This document shows, piece by piece, positions 25,601 to 35,529 of a stretch of DNA of 64,000 nucleotides. The first letter of the stretch is position 1. The number at the start of each line of letters is the position of its first letter. The notes under the pieces are model-generated. The model was not told where the DNA came from, did no database searches, and worked only from the letters and a program-made list of their open reading frames with translations. Source of the stretch: Doris montereyensis (Eukaryota > Mollusca > Gastropoda > Nudibranchia > Dorididae). The stretch spans positions 22,501 through 86,500 of the forward strand of contig JAXRKP010001148.1 in the NCBI GenBank assembly GCA_037039925.1, in the 5' to 3' direction. The translations under genes were made by a program, and so were the position numbers.

Positions 25601-28600
25601 ATGGCTTCAGCAAAAGGTGATGAGGTAATCATCAACGACCTAACTCCCCAGGGGTTCAAGCCAACACCCCCTGTACCGAGACTCAGCAGTTCGGGAGGGG
25701 GCTATAATGTAATTAGCAAATGCAATCTCAACATAAAAACAGCGATCACCACACTTAAATCCCATTCGAATGTTAGAGTGCACACTTCAAACAAAGGACA
25801 ATCAACAACCTTCTGTGCATATATAGGTCCCCCCGCCTAGTAAGAAGAACAAACTTAAAGTATAGGATTTCGTTGCTGATTTTCAAACCCTGCTAGAAAG
25901 TTACACGACAAAAAAGAACAGGACTATCATACTTGGTGACTTTAATCTACACTATGATAATTCGCATAACCCAAATTCCAATACCGTAAAAACCAATTCT
26001 AACATCAAATAGCTCCAAGCTGCACTTAAAGCGGCAACGCATGTAAAACAACATACATTAGACTGGGTTGTAACCCGATGTGAGGAAATTTACAACCTTT
26101 CATTGAGCGGATAAAAGCGTCTCTGACCACTTTGTCATTACTTTCAGAAATCAACGTGAAAAACAACTCCCAGGCAGAAAATTACATTAAGAAGAAAAGC
26201 TTTGATCACACGACACTAGAGACTGACATTAAACGTGTTGTCCCGAGCCTTCTGACAAGTACCAATATCATCGAAACCTACAACAACACACTAAGGCAGC
26301 TGCTTGATCACCATGCACCTATTGAACACCGCACAGTCACCGATCACCCATCAGCACTGTGGCTGACAGGGGAGATAAAGCTAGTCAAAGCGGAACGACG
26401 ACAAGCACAGAGAGAAAATGGCGCTCTACAAGCCTGGAGATACACAAACAAATTTACAAACAACATAACAACAAAATAAAAGCTCTTAATTAAAGCTGCA
26501 AAGGCTTGATATTATAACAGCAAAATCAATGAATGCACAACTGCGCATGCCCTGTTTCACATAACCAGCAAAATGACGGGCAAAGCTAGCAAATCTGATA
26601 AAGAAAATGTTCCAACCGGGGACTCAAAGAATTTTTCCGACAAGAATCTTCCGAAAAGCTTTAAGACGCTCTAATTCAATCATGAAGAAAAGGAGCGCTT
26701 CCTGGTATCACCGGAAACGTTACATTTCGCTCGATCGTAATCTACCAATCAAATTGCTATGTGTTATCATCGAGCGAGTGTCGCGAGATAGAGAAGAGTA
26801 AAAACAGATTCCTGAAAACCTGGCAATTTAGCATGGAAATGGGTGAGTGGTAATGGTTTATCTTTTTCAACTTGAGGTACAACACGCTGTTGTCAATAAA
26901 ACCTATCATCATACATCATCAGAAAGTGCCAAGATATGATATGTGTAAGTTGTGTCTGTTTAGTGATATCGTTCGCTGTCTGTCTACCGCGTGAAGCGGG
27001 TTTGGACTTCTCTAGTAAAAAAAAAAAGAACGACCTACCAGTAACACCTGCTAACCGCCCACATAATCTACTGACTGTACTTGCCTGTGCTTGAATGGCG
27101 AGATGAAAAGCTCCTTCTTGAAAGGAAGCATGTCTTTCCGTGATTGCGGGTGCCTTCTGGGAATATGGCTATTTTCATCTGTTGATTGTTGATGTAAAAA
27201 AAAGTGGACAACAAATAGTTTTAATTCTGAGTCAAAAGTGTGTTTGTTTTAAGTGAAAGAGCGAAAGGAGAGAAATAAGGACCTACAAGCACCCCATGCC
27301 AAGCGCCCATAAGAGAAACAGAGAGACAGACAGATACATTGACTCAGACAGAAACACACACACAAATCAAATGTAATTATAATAACAACCATATAGGTTT
27401 CACAAAATGGTCCATCCCCATTTCCCTCTTTTTGTCAAAATATACATGTTATACATATACATGTTAAAGCTTAGAACATGAGGATTCCAGATATATGACT
27501 TTAAGAGATAGTAAAGGACTGTGGAGCAAGTAAATTAGCTTTTTAAAAGTCATGTTTTTCAGTCAAAGGGCATAACTGTGAAAATTCTAGGTCCACGCCT
27601 TTTAGCTGCTCGCGTCCGTCGACCGAGGTTTCCCTGGCGTTTATTTAGTCCAGCTTGGGCATCGTGTTTCCTGACTTTTCCCTAGTTCTCAATAAGATTC
27701 AGGACGGTCAATGTTTGAGAGTTTCCCTTTCACAGTTCCACGTCAGCCAGTGGTCAAAGAGTGCCGGTGCCTTACCGTTGATCAGATGACCGCGCGATCC
27801 GGATCGTGTGGATGATGAAAATGAAAACCAATGCCTTTTGTCCCGTTTTTGTAAAATTCTGTGATTGACGCCTTTATACTATCCTTATTACGTGTTACGG
27901 GTTTATCGTGTGTACCATTCTGCTCAAACTGGCGTGAATCTTGTTATAATTTTGAGTGAGGATTAGTAAAGACCCATTTGCCAATAGAGAGAGCCATATG
28001 TGGTGATCTCAGAGAGAGAGATTAGAGAGAGAGAAGAGAGAGAGAGATGAAATAATTGCATGTGAAAGAATGAAGTACCAGCAACAAAACCTGGCCGAAA
28101 GAAAGCGCTTTTGACGACAATTGTTCCTTTCTCACATTAACACTCCCGGCATCACTCATTGCCTAACTATCACAGTCACATAGAGCCCCACTAGACTAGC
28201 ACAAACTTGATCGCTGGGATCGAAATAAATCAAAGGACGGGGATGGGAGCAGTAGCTGGCAAATCTTGAACTCTACTTGAACCTGTGCTATTAGTATTAT
28301 TTTCTCTCTCTCTTGAAATCGTTTTTAGTAATATTGTATTGTTATGCCAAGGGGAGACTGTGCATAGTGGAGACTAAAGTCACTATCATTGTAATGGACT
28401 TCCTAAACCTCCCCAATTATCTTGTCTTTATTAGAACATAATAAATCATGAAAGCTATTGATTGCGGGACTTCTTTACATAGTTTCACTCATTAGAACAT
28501 AATAAATCTAACCTAGGCGGTCGGTCTCCTCTGATGTCAGATCTAAGTCCACATTTTTGCTAAGTTTCACCGTAAAGTAATGGGATAAAGCCAACCAGAC

Positions 28601-31496
28601 AATTTAAAAACAAAAATTTCATGATTTCCCGGCAGCTTGAACGGACAATCTCAGCAAATACCGTTATTAATCTCAGATCGAAAAATATTTTTGTCCAGCC
28701 ATGATCTCAGAGTAGTCTCATCATCGCTCTCATTTAGAGTTACCTATGCATTGTGTCTTTGCACAGAATACATGGTGGTTTTAAGATCAAAAAACGGCGC
28801 TTCTAAGTATTTTTCAACTGTTTTTTTCAGCTCTTAATGTGTGTTCAAACATAGTTGTTCCGAAAATCTGAAACCTTACTCCCTCACGTGATACTGCAAA
28901 AGATAAACTCTAGGAAAATTTTCTTTGAACAAATGAATTAAAGAAAACAGAATAAGGTCGTTGACCTCACCGCTTAAGGTGAGGGACTTATTAAAAAGAC
29001 AATGTGGTCTGTCTGGAGCGTTCATTTCACAAAAACACACAAATTGAAAGCAAATTTCACAATATTATGGACGAAAAAAACATGCAAATGATTAGACATC
29101 CCATTTTGAAAGCAAATTTCACCATATTTATTCTCTTTCAGAATATACACTTTGAAGATTCACTTAATTATCAAGAGTTCAGGGTTATCATTTTTCCATT
29201 TCAATGTGTTATATATATATTTTCCTTCAGTTGCCATTACAAAAGAAATTGCAAAATCTGAAACCAGATCACGTGCATAAAAGATAAATTCTTTAGTCGT
29301 GTTCTGTGAAATTTTCGGAACAGTCCCTCTTACATAACATAGGCATAGAAAAGTTCTTTTTTAGCCACAACAAAAGTTCCTTGGCCAGCGCTGACCTAGA
29401 ATCATAATAAAGCCTAAGCGTGAATCTTGTTTCATTGAAGTAGGAAATGGTATGTGGTGATCTCAGGTTGACGCCACAAGAAAAATAAGATGAAATAACA
29501 TGAAAGAATGAAAGCAAAAAATTAGGAACTCACAGTATTATGTTTTATAGGAGTGATGAGAAGAAATAAATAATGATGATGATGTTCGATAATATATCAC
29601 ATTAGACTACAGTGGAGCCTCTCTAATCGGGACCCAGTGGGATCGGGGAAACCCGGCATTTCAGGAAAAACCTAAGTTAACAATACAATATTTACATTAA
29701 ATGGGAAAATTTTTCGAGACACATGCATATTATCATCCCATTTCCCCCGGATTTATTTCTTCCAACACACTTGTTATCCAAATTTGATTTCTGTGTTAGA
29801 AAAGCATCAATTATTACACCTGCATCGTGAATAGCCACACATTACATAACATGTACAGATGTCGAAAGTGCCAGTTCCAGACGACCGTAAATAAGCCAGA
29901 CACCCAGAACCCATTATGAAGGTGCGAAAGCCAATCGATTCACATGCTCAACCACCTAACAATACAGTACCATATTGACATGGTGTGGCAATTAAGAAAA
30001 CAGATTTGTGGACTGTCATGGTCAATCACAAGAATGGACAAGGAGATTTAAAATTTAACGATTCACCATGCATTCTTGATTCGTGTCTTATTTACCAGGA
30101 AAATTGACTGTGAGTGTGAAGAAAGACATCTCTGATAAATGCCTTGTTTGATCAACTGGTCCTATTTGCTACTTGTTCCAAATTTGTTTAATTTTGCATT
30201 TAACAACTCACAAAGAAGACTTAGATACCTCAAACTGCAGAGAAAACCAAAATCCCCAAGTCCCCAGGAAATGGGGATATGCTGACACGCGTAAATATAT
30301 CTAAGTTTCAAACCCATTAATAAGCATCTACAAAAACTTGATAAATGCCTTGTTTTGATAACAGGTTTTTGCTTCTGCTGTAAAATTTACTTTGGTGCAT
30401 GTGCGCGGTTGGAACATAACACCAGCAAAAAATGAAAGATTAAAAGAAAAGAAGTAGGATCTAACAGCTACCTCCGCGCAATAAAACAAATGAGAATCAT
30501 CCTCATCAAGTTCTGCCTACCCTATACTGACCCAAAAATACCTGTAAGTAACATTTGAAGAAAGAACGACAAATGAAAAGAGAGAAAACAAAGCACTTGA
30601 AATCAACCACCTGTTGAAATAGCAGCATGACCGAAAGGACAAGGATCAGAAACCTACCAATCATGTCGACGGACTTTGATGATTTACGACAAGGATTCCA
30701 GCCTGATCACCCTTCAAATTTTCTTCTGTGGACGATGAATTCTAATCCACAGATCCGACGAAGAGCTACCAACGTGCAAGCTTTAACAAAGCTGAAAAAT
30801 AAAAAATTTTAACGCTTTTTCCATTAAAGTGACAATTTTTGAAGTCATGGGTGAGGCAAAACAATGAGTTGGAAGGAATAAGTTATAACACATAAAATTG
30901 AAATTTCCTTGCTGCATGTAGATCTAGATCTAGATCTAGATCTATCTGACTGTGATTATATGAAACTTATTTTGCCAAGAATATTTTAGATCTAGCAAAG
31001 AATACTTGGATAAATCTAGATCTATCTAGATGTTAGATCTAGATCTGTGATCTAAACCAAAGTCTCTCCTTTCATTCAAATTAAAATCTACACTCAGAAC
31101 ACTTATTGATCACCTGATAATTTGGACGAAAAGACTTGCCCAGTGTTGTGTCAGAACACTCTCTAGGCTGATGGAATATATCTAGATCTAGAGTTAGATC
31201 TGACTACTTGTTAATTATTCTATATCTTTTCTAGATTTAGATCTAGATCAAATCATGCTCTGGGCAAAAAGGAATAATTTGGATTGTTATATTTAATTCA
31301 TACTCACAGGTGATTATCTCTGTAACGTGGTCGAGGCAATGAATAGAAGATGCAGAAGAATGCAATAACTGTCATGCCAAAGATAAAACAAAATCATCTT
31401 AAACATATACTTGAAACACTGACTTCGTTGATATAGGACAGGGACAATCAACAGAACTGCAGCTAGTATTAACTGCCAGAAACATAATCCCTCCAT
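22549..31496 (-). CDS. AGPAT1: 1-acyl-sn-glycerol-3-phosphate acyltransferase (AGPAT1-like), multi-exon gene
   Basis: The enzyme acylates lysophosphatidic acid to phosphatidic acid in the endoplasmic reticulum membrane, an early step of phospholipid and triacylglycerol synthesis. Exons read on the minus strand are 31496-31308, 30791-30658, 29395-29334, 27178-27085, 24053-23982 and 22682-22549. Together they show two N-terminal membrane segments, motif I VNHQS-SVDMIG, AKKELFYA, motif III FPEGTRNHG, motif IV VVPIVFSSY, and a C-terminal LPPISTEG, LTKDDVTE, ETREMMKCF. The LPP-STEGLT-DDV wording favours AGPAT1 over AGPAT2. Splice phases agree across exons. The exon that should carry the arginine motif (FIDR-like, motif II) was not found between 29334 and 27178. 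About ten frame breaks, mostly one lost base in a short homopolymer, interrupt the exons. Consensus error is the simplest reason; a recently dead gene is the alternative. Introns hold a CR1-like fragment and several SINE pieces. Confidence 0.88.
22825..23128 (-). mobile_element. tRNA-derived SINE family B, copy 3 (full length)
   Basis: The plus strand runs from TTTTTACCCATCTCACAACT through GGATCTTTAACATGCACAGA and GTCCTCCTTTATATCACCGT to the tRNA-like end. On the minus strand the head shows an A box TGGTCAAAAGG and a B box-like GAGTTCATGCC, with an anticodon-arm-like CTGCCTGTCAACCAG between them. It lies in the last AGPAT intron. Confidence 0.8.
23325..23690 (-). mobile_element. tRNA-derived SINE family B, copy 4 (full length)
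   Basis: Begins TTGATTTGATTTTACACACA and passes GGATCTTTGACTTGCACAGT and CAGGACCTCCTTTTTATTGT. It ends with the tRNA-like head, which on the minus strand reads GAGTCCAGAGGCAAGG and later GTGGGTTCAAGGCCC. It lies in the last AGPAT intron. Confidence 0.82.
23982..24053 (-). CDS. AGPAT1: AGPAT penultimate exon (motif IV)
   Basis: The acceptor TTTTTTATTTCAG is followed by a valine codon. After one lost C it reads VVPIVFSSYNQFYDKVAKRF and DDG, ending at a weak donor GTTTGG in phase 1. VPIVPIVMSSYQDFY is the human counterpart. Confidence 0.85.
24105..24360. repeat. Two direct copies of a ~150-bp hairpin-bearing repeat with TA tracts
   Basis: Each copy has AATAATAAATGGTATATATA, then GTTGGAACAGCACCGTT, then AGCGGCATACATGGGACA or its variant and TATAGTG. 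In the first copy GCCGCTTGGTTG and CAATTAAGCGGC form an imperfect inverted repeat. It resembles a small non-autonomous DNA transposon, duplicated within an AGPAT intron. Confidence 0.6.
24361..25009. other. Intronic spacer, no gene seen
   Basis: AT-rich. The frame at 24513-24782 has no recognised domain, but it lies just upstream of the retrotransposon fragment and may be its 5' part. Confidence 0.4.
25010..26700 (+). pseudogene. CR1-like non-LTR retrotransposon fragment (endonuclease part) in an AGPAT intron
   Basis: Frames across the region give LIQDLIIESDVDIAFLTESW (25540-25600), LTPQGFKP, a GGG-rich turn, FCAYIGPPA in place of YRPP, TIILGDFNLHYDN (about 25925; catalytic aspartate of the endonuclease fold), HTLDWVVTR (about 26055) and a degraded VSDHFVITF (about 26125) carrying the SDH motif. 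A lysine-rich linker follows to about 26690 with FSDKNLPKSFKTL. No reverse-transcriptase palm is present. It has many stops and frameshifts. The fragment lies antisense to the host gene. Confidence 0.8.
26701..27019. other. Intronic spacer, no gene seen
   Basis: Unique sequence between the retrotransposon fragment and a family A tail fragment beside the motif III exon. Confidence 0.5.
27020..27066 (-). mobile_element. Family A fragment beside the motif III exon
   Basis: Only the right part remains, AAGAACGACCTACCAGTAAC and ACCTGCTAACCGCCCAC. It ends about 20 bases from the GC splice donor. Confidence 0.65.
27085..27178 (-). CDS. AGPAT1: AGPAT exon 4 or 5 (motif III, FPEGTRN)
   Basis: After the acceptor AATCAACAG it reads MKIAIFPEGTRNHG, then after a lost G KDMLPFKK, then after a second lost G GAFHLAIQAQ. 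EGTR is the substrate-binding motif III of the family. The donor is GCAAGT, a GC-AG intron border. The loss sites are both GGG written as GG. Confidence 0.88.
27240..27312 (-). mobile_element. Family A fragment upstream of the motif III exon
   Basis: AAGTGAAAGAGCGAAAGGAG, AGAAATAAGGACCTACAAGC and CCATGCCAAGCGCCCA match the right half of family A. The exon at 27085-27178 is thus framed by two fragments of the same family. Confidence 0.65.
27313..27989. other. Intronic spacer, no exon recognised
   Basis: Unique sequence. I looked here on the minus strand for the missing AGPAT motif II exon (FIDR-like) and did not see it. Confidence 0.4.
27990..28095 (-). mobile_element. Family A copy, degraded
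   Basis: GAGCCATATGTGGTGATCTC followed by a GA-rich expansion, then GATGAAATAATTGCATGTGA and GAATGAAGTACCAGCAAC. Confidence 0.55.
28096..29333. other. Intronic spacer with a local duplication
   Basis: No exon recognised. Two related segments, 28861-28930 and 29251-29320, share AAATCTGAAACC, a CACGTG word, AAAGATAAA and a GAAA-TTTTC stretch. GAAAGCAAATTTCAC also occurs twice (29047 and 29107). Confidence 0.45.
29334..29395 (-). CDS. AGPAT1: AGPAT exon 3 (AKKELFYA)
   Basis: After the acceptor GATTCTAG the exon continues the split glycine codon as GQRWP and, after a frame change, TFVVAKKELFYAYVM. It ends at the donor GTAAGAG. VVAKKELFYA corresponds to the VPIAKRELLWA block of the human enzyme. 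In vertebrates this block and the FIDR motif share an exon; here the exon stops earlier, so another exon is expected. Confidence 0.75.
29425..29535 (-). mobile_element. Family A copy, degraded
   Basis: TGTTTCATTGAAGTAGGAAA, TGGTATGTGGTGATCTCAGG, AAGATGAAATAACATGAAAG and AAAATTAGGAACTCAC. It lies 30 bases upstream of AGPAT exon 3 in gene orientation. Confidence 0.6.
29604..29680. mobile_element. Terminal inverted repeat-like end of a pogo/Tigger-type transposon
   Basis: ACAGTGGAGCCTCTCTAATC followed by GGGACCCAGTGGGATCGGGG and AAACCCGGCATTTCAGG. Pogo-like elements start with CAGT-RAACCTC-TTATCCGG wording. No transposase and no second end seen. Lies in an AGPAT intron. Confidence 0.5.
29681..30419. 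other. Intronic spacer, no gene seen
   Basis: AT-rich unique sequence between AGPAT exons 2 and 3. Confidence 0.5.
30420..30480 (-). mobile_element. Family A fragment
   Basis: AACACCAGCAAAAAATGAAA, GATTAAAAGAAAAGAAGTAG and GATCTAACAGCTACCTCCGC correspond to the right half of the family. Confidence 0.5.
30658..30791 (-). CDS. AGPAT1: AGPAT exon 2 (motif I, NHX4D)
   Basis: The acceptor TTTTTTATTTTTCAG precedes FVKACTLVALRRICGLEF, IVHRRKFEG, then after a frame change GDQAGILVVNHQS and after another SVDMIG. Histidine and aspartate of the acyltransferase NHX4D catalytic motif are present. The donor GTAGGT follows in phase 1. Confidence 0.85.
30915..31250. repeat. AGATCT-rich tract in the first AGPAT intron
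   Basis: A perfect GATCTA hexamer run at 30920-30943, with scattered TAGATCTAGATC words to 31250. The hexamer is a self-complementary restriction-type word and also occurs in the 48-bp satellite. Confidence 0.85.
31308..31496 (-). CDS. AGPAT1: AGPAT exon 1 (start codon, two membrane segments)
   Basis: ATG at 31496 in a context with G at +4. It reads MEGLCFWQLILAAVLLIVPV (first membrane segment), then YQRSQCFKYMFKM, and after a one-base frame change FGMTVIAFFCIFY (second segment) and SLPRPRYRDNHL. The donor GTGAGTAT follows at 31307. The uninterrupted frame that runs on to 31314 changes into the wrong frame after ILFYL. Confidence 0.85.
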
Positions 31497-32410
31497 CGTT
31501 AATGGTAATTAATCGAAAGAAAAATGAAACTCTGGAGGATAGATTTTCACAATCTCAAAGCCAGTTTCAGGGTCCACTACAAAGTTCGTTTTCTCTCACT
31601 CACTCACTAAAGCTAGTGTCACCGATTACGTGTTTTAGATAATAATCGACTTTGAATGGCTAAGTATTTAATTCGTGGACTAAATTCTGCCTGGGAAAGT
31701 CTTTTCAGTGACAAAGCACAATACTATACTATAGGTGACTTCACCAAAGAAGACGTAACAGGCGTGAGATGTTTCGGATATAATCTATAGTCAGGCAACA
31801 AAGGAGTAAATATATCTGCACATTTATACAGGTATCACTCAGCGTGATGTCAGAAGCAGAGCCAAAGAAAAAGAAATGAGAATGAAGAGGAGAAGTTAAG
31901 TCGAGGGCGAAAAGACATGAATTATTAGAATTATAATGAATAGAATGGAAAAGGAAAGAAATCAGACTGGGGGGGGGGGGGGGTATTCATGATGTGTTCA
32001 TGAAAGCAAAGAAAACGTAGACCTGAATCTAGAAATACAAAGAAAGAGCCATGCTGCCATGTTTGGTCTAACTGCATTATAATTGATGTCTTCCTATGAA
32101 ATACAAATAATTAATCATCGGTAAGCTTTTTAATACAAAGATATAGTCAAAACTTTTTAAGAATATTTTTTTCTTTTTCATGTATCGATCCATTCTATTA
32201 ATTAGTTTTCTTTGAAATTCAGCTGGGTGATCGTGTATTGCACTTAAAGATTCTTGGCATATATGTGATTTTATCTCCTTGAACGTCATATCTCCTCAAA
32301 CATGATCATGCTAGAAAAGCAAAACAAGAATAAAAGCCTTGTTTTGTTATTTCTTCTTCTTTAGTGTGTCTCTATTCAATCTCCTGTCTGTTTGTCTGTC
32401 TGTATGTATG
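31497..32410. promoter_or_regulatory. Region upstream of AGPAT, probable 5' UTR and promoter
   Basis: Contains the 5' flank of the start codon at 31496. No TATA box could be placed with confidence. A CACT run (CTCACTCACTCACTAAAG) lies at 31597-31613. A poly-G run of about 13 lies at 31970-31982. No other gene seen. Confidence 0.3.
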
Positions 32411-32412
32411 TC

Positions 32413-32435
32413 TCTCTCTCTCTCTGTCTGTCTGG

Positions 32436-32512
<77 letters not shown>
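32413..32512. repeat. (CT)n microsatellite
   Basis: CT dinucleotide run preceded by CTGT and GTAT words. Leu-Ser or Arg-Glu frames on the two strands are products of it. Confidence 0.98.
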
Positions 32513-32516
<4 letters not shown>

Positions 32517-33017
32517 GATAAAAAGGAGGTACCGTGTGCATATCACAACACTCTATGCACCTCACTAATCTCCTGGCCGTGTACAAGACTATCCGGGCAT
32601 AATAATAACAACATTCTAACTCAAACCCCAAGATCACCTTAGAATAGTGATGTGGGTAAAAAAATCAACTCAAATCAAAACAGCTTTGTCCCAAGCGATT
32701 GCTACAGGTATTTATTGTATAGCTTAAAACATTTAGATAAAACAAAAAGAAAGAGAAGAAGAAAGAAAGAAAGAAAGAAAGAAAAATGGACAAAAAGAAT
32801 ACATGAATGAATATACAATACATTTTTAAATAATACGAAGGAACCACAGGAGCCCTATTTTATCACCAAGGAGAAAAATACTTAAGACTTCGATAATTTG
32901 GAAAGCATCAGCTAGTGCTAATTGGCAGTGAGATATAGTCCTAGTCTTATAGTTATCTTTTTTTGTTGTTCTTGTTTCCAATACTCATACCTCTCTTTCT
33001 TCCCTGCCTTTTTTCTT
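32513..33017. other. Spacer, no gene seen
   Basis: Unique sequence with a GAAA run at 32757-32784. Confidence 0.5.
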
Positions 33018-33245
<228 letters not shown>

Positions 33246-33468
33246 TCCTTCTCACCTTTTATTACTTACTTATTTTCATATTTGTTATTTCATTCTAGAT
33301 CTGAACCTTCCATTCTCGCTCATTCTTCACATCACCCTCTACTACGTTTCTTATCATCACTGTCTTTTTCTTTCTTTCTTCCTCCTTTCTGTTTTTCTTC
33401 TGACATCACATTGTGTGATGCCTGCAGTAGTACGTAGATCTAGATTCTAAATATTTCTCGTTTGTTGT

Positions 33469-33495
33469 CTGACGAAGGGTTATACCCGAAACGTC
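33469..33495 (+). ncRNA. Hammerhead-ribozyme-like motif of a Penelope-like element
   Basis: CTGACGA, one unpaired A, a stem GGGT-TAT-ACCC, then GAAA and CGTC. This is the order of the hammerhead core (CUGANGA, stem II, GAAA, cleavage-side stem). Penelope-like elements are known to carry minimal hammerheads in their terminal repeats, and a Penelope reverse transcriptase lies 0.7 kb downstream. The extra A before stem II may reduce or abolish activity. Confidence 0.5.
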
Positions 33496-33539
33496 ACGTG
33501 TTTGTTCTGTCTTTATTAGTGGAGTTGTCACTTATTGTC

Positions 33540-33775
33540 ATATTTCGACAATACATTTTTAAAGAGCATCCGAATGGACTTTGATATCAAGTATCGCAAT
33601 ACATTAATCCATTGCTTGTAGATGGCGATACCGACTTCAAACTAGTCCGATTATCAATTCACGACGGGGTCAAAGGTTGCATGTATAAGCCTATAAAAAT
33701 CTTTAGGCTACAGCAAGGCCGTCTATAACCTACCTATATAGACGGCCCTTGGCTACAGTCATACAAATTACAATC
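33540..33775. other. Spacer within or beside the Penelope-like element
   Basis: No coding motif seen. TATAGACGGCC occurs as an inverted pair around 33718-33748, giving a short hairpin. Confidence 0.4.
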
Positions 33776-33779
33776 ACAC

Positions 33780-33931
33780 AGAGGAGTAGTGGTAGTAGTA
33801 GTAGCAGCCGTAGTACCAGTAGCAGCAGTAGTAGTAGAAATAGTAATAGTAGAAGTAACAGTAGAAGTAGCAGCAGTAGTAATAACAGCAGCAGCAGTAG
33901 TAATAGTAGTAATATTAGTAGTGGTAGTAGT

Positions 33932-33993
<62 letters not shown>

Positions 33994-33994
33994 T

Positions 33995-34031
<37 letters not shown>

Positions 34032-34115
34032 CAGTAGCAGTAGTAGTAATAATAGAAGAAGCAGTACTACTAGTAGCAGCAGCAGTAGTAGTAGTAGTAT
34101 TAGTAGTAGTATCTA
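33780..34115. repeat. (GTA)n trinucleotide tract
   Basis: Imperfect GTA/GCA repeats with a pure core at about 33930-34030. The period of three leaves all frames open (poly-Val, poly-Ser, poly-Thr, poly-Leu); these are not genes. Confidence 0.97.
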
Positions 34116-34129
34116 ATGATAAAAGAAAT

Positions 34130-35517
34130 AGTACTCCTTCTATTGTCCTAGAAGCAGCGATGCTACTGTCTCTAATAATCGCATCGTAAAATCCACTATC
34201 GATCAACTCATCAAGACGGATGACCTTCCACCTTCCCGCAACCCACCTTGTCTTCGACTATAGCACTTTGGGTAATCCTTGTTATTATCTTCTACCCAAA
34301 ATTCATAAGACCAACAACCCTGGTCGCCTATCGTATCCACTTGTTCTTGACCCACTGAACGCATTTCGGATTTTCTTGACTCTGTTTTTGCTCCTATAGT
34401 TGCTTCTTTGCCACATATCTGAAGGACACTAACCACTCCTTGAAAATCTTTAGGTCCATTTACTTCCATCATGATGTTGATGACTTAATTTTTTCTTGAT
34501 GTATGCTCATTGTACACATCAATTCCTCATTCAGATGGTCTCACAGCCATCTGTTTCTTCCTCGAACCGCGCACTGATTGCACTATCCCTATTCCTACTT
34601 TGCTTCGGCTCAGGTAGCTGGTACTCACATTGAACCCGTTTGAGTTCAATGGTGAAATACTGACCAGATCAATGGCGTGGCCATGGGCACCAAAATGGGC
34701 CCCAGATACGCTTGTCTTTTTATGGGCCATCAGGAATTCCTCATCACCAGAGCTTCAAAGGGCCACAACCCTTCACTACTACGAATACATCGATGATGAC
34801 ATAGGTTTCTGCTCTATGGCCAAGGACGAACTTGAAGAATACGTCAAGTTTGTCCAATCAGTCAATCCAGTGATACGCTACACCTTTCAAATATTCACAT
34901 CTGAAGTGACATTTTTGGACATCGGGGTGATCTTGTCGAATGGGTCAATTACTACCTCTATCCATTACAAAGAAACTGACAGTCACAGCTACCTTCCATA
35001 TTTCCTTCTCATCCCGTCTCCTGTAAGAATTCAATCCCTTTCTCCCAATTTCTGCGTTCTCGTCGTCTCTGTCAGGATGACATAGACTTCGTGGAACAGG
35101 CCGGGAGAATGGGTGAATTCTTTCGGGAAGAGGATTTCCACAACATATCATTTCATCTGCTCTCAACTGCATTCAAGCACTACAACACTCTGGGTCATAC
35201 CTAAACTCAAGCAAAAGCCCTAATGGCCGAGTGAAACTCATCATGACAAAACATCCTGACAATAAACACATAAATCACAAATGACTTGGTTTCAAAACAT
35301 TATTGCATCCTACAAAATCATCCCATCACAAGAAATGTGTTCTCTGATCCGTCTCTTTTTTTTTACAGGACGGACAGGAATCTTCGTAATCTCCTTACAG
35401 CAGGTTACATACTCCTTCCTACACAGGCACTCGCCAGTGTGGCAGGAGACGTTGTAATACCTGCTCATATGTTGAGGAGGGTGGTATCCATATATCCTTC
35501 CCCAACCATGAACTGAA
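34130..35517 (+). pseudogene. Penelope-like element reverse transcriptase, truncated
   Basis: Read across frames: IDQLIKTDDLP (about 34200), YYLLPKIHKTNNPGR (about 34283-34327), LDVCSLYTSIPHSDGL (about 34496-34543; the D-SLYT motif), FEFNGE and a degraded GVAMGTKMGP reading WPWAPKWAP, then YEYIDDDIGFCSMAKDELEE (catalytic YIDD, about 34780-34840), VTFLDIGVILSNGSITTSIH (about 34905), YKETDSHSY, and further VSKHYCILQNHPITRNVFSD (about 35285-35350) and DRNLRNLL. FLDI followed by SIHYK-TDSHSYL is typical of Penelope-like reverse transcriptases. The GIY-YIG endonuclease that should follow is absent, because the heptamer satellite begins at 35530. It has frameshifts and stops. The longest single frame, 34630-35085, holds only part of the domain. 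Confidence 0.9.
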
Positions 35518-35529
35518 AGTCACTTCAGC

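Noticed and set aside
30627..30812. 61-residue plus-strand frame
   Set aside because: It is the antisense of AGPAT exon 2, which has splice borders and motif I on the minus strand.
33730..34206. Poly-Thr/poly-Leu and poly-Val frames
   Set aside because: They are translations of the (GTA)n tract in different frames.
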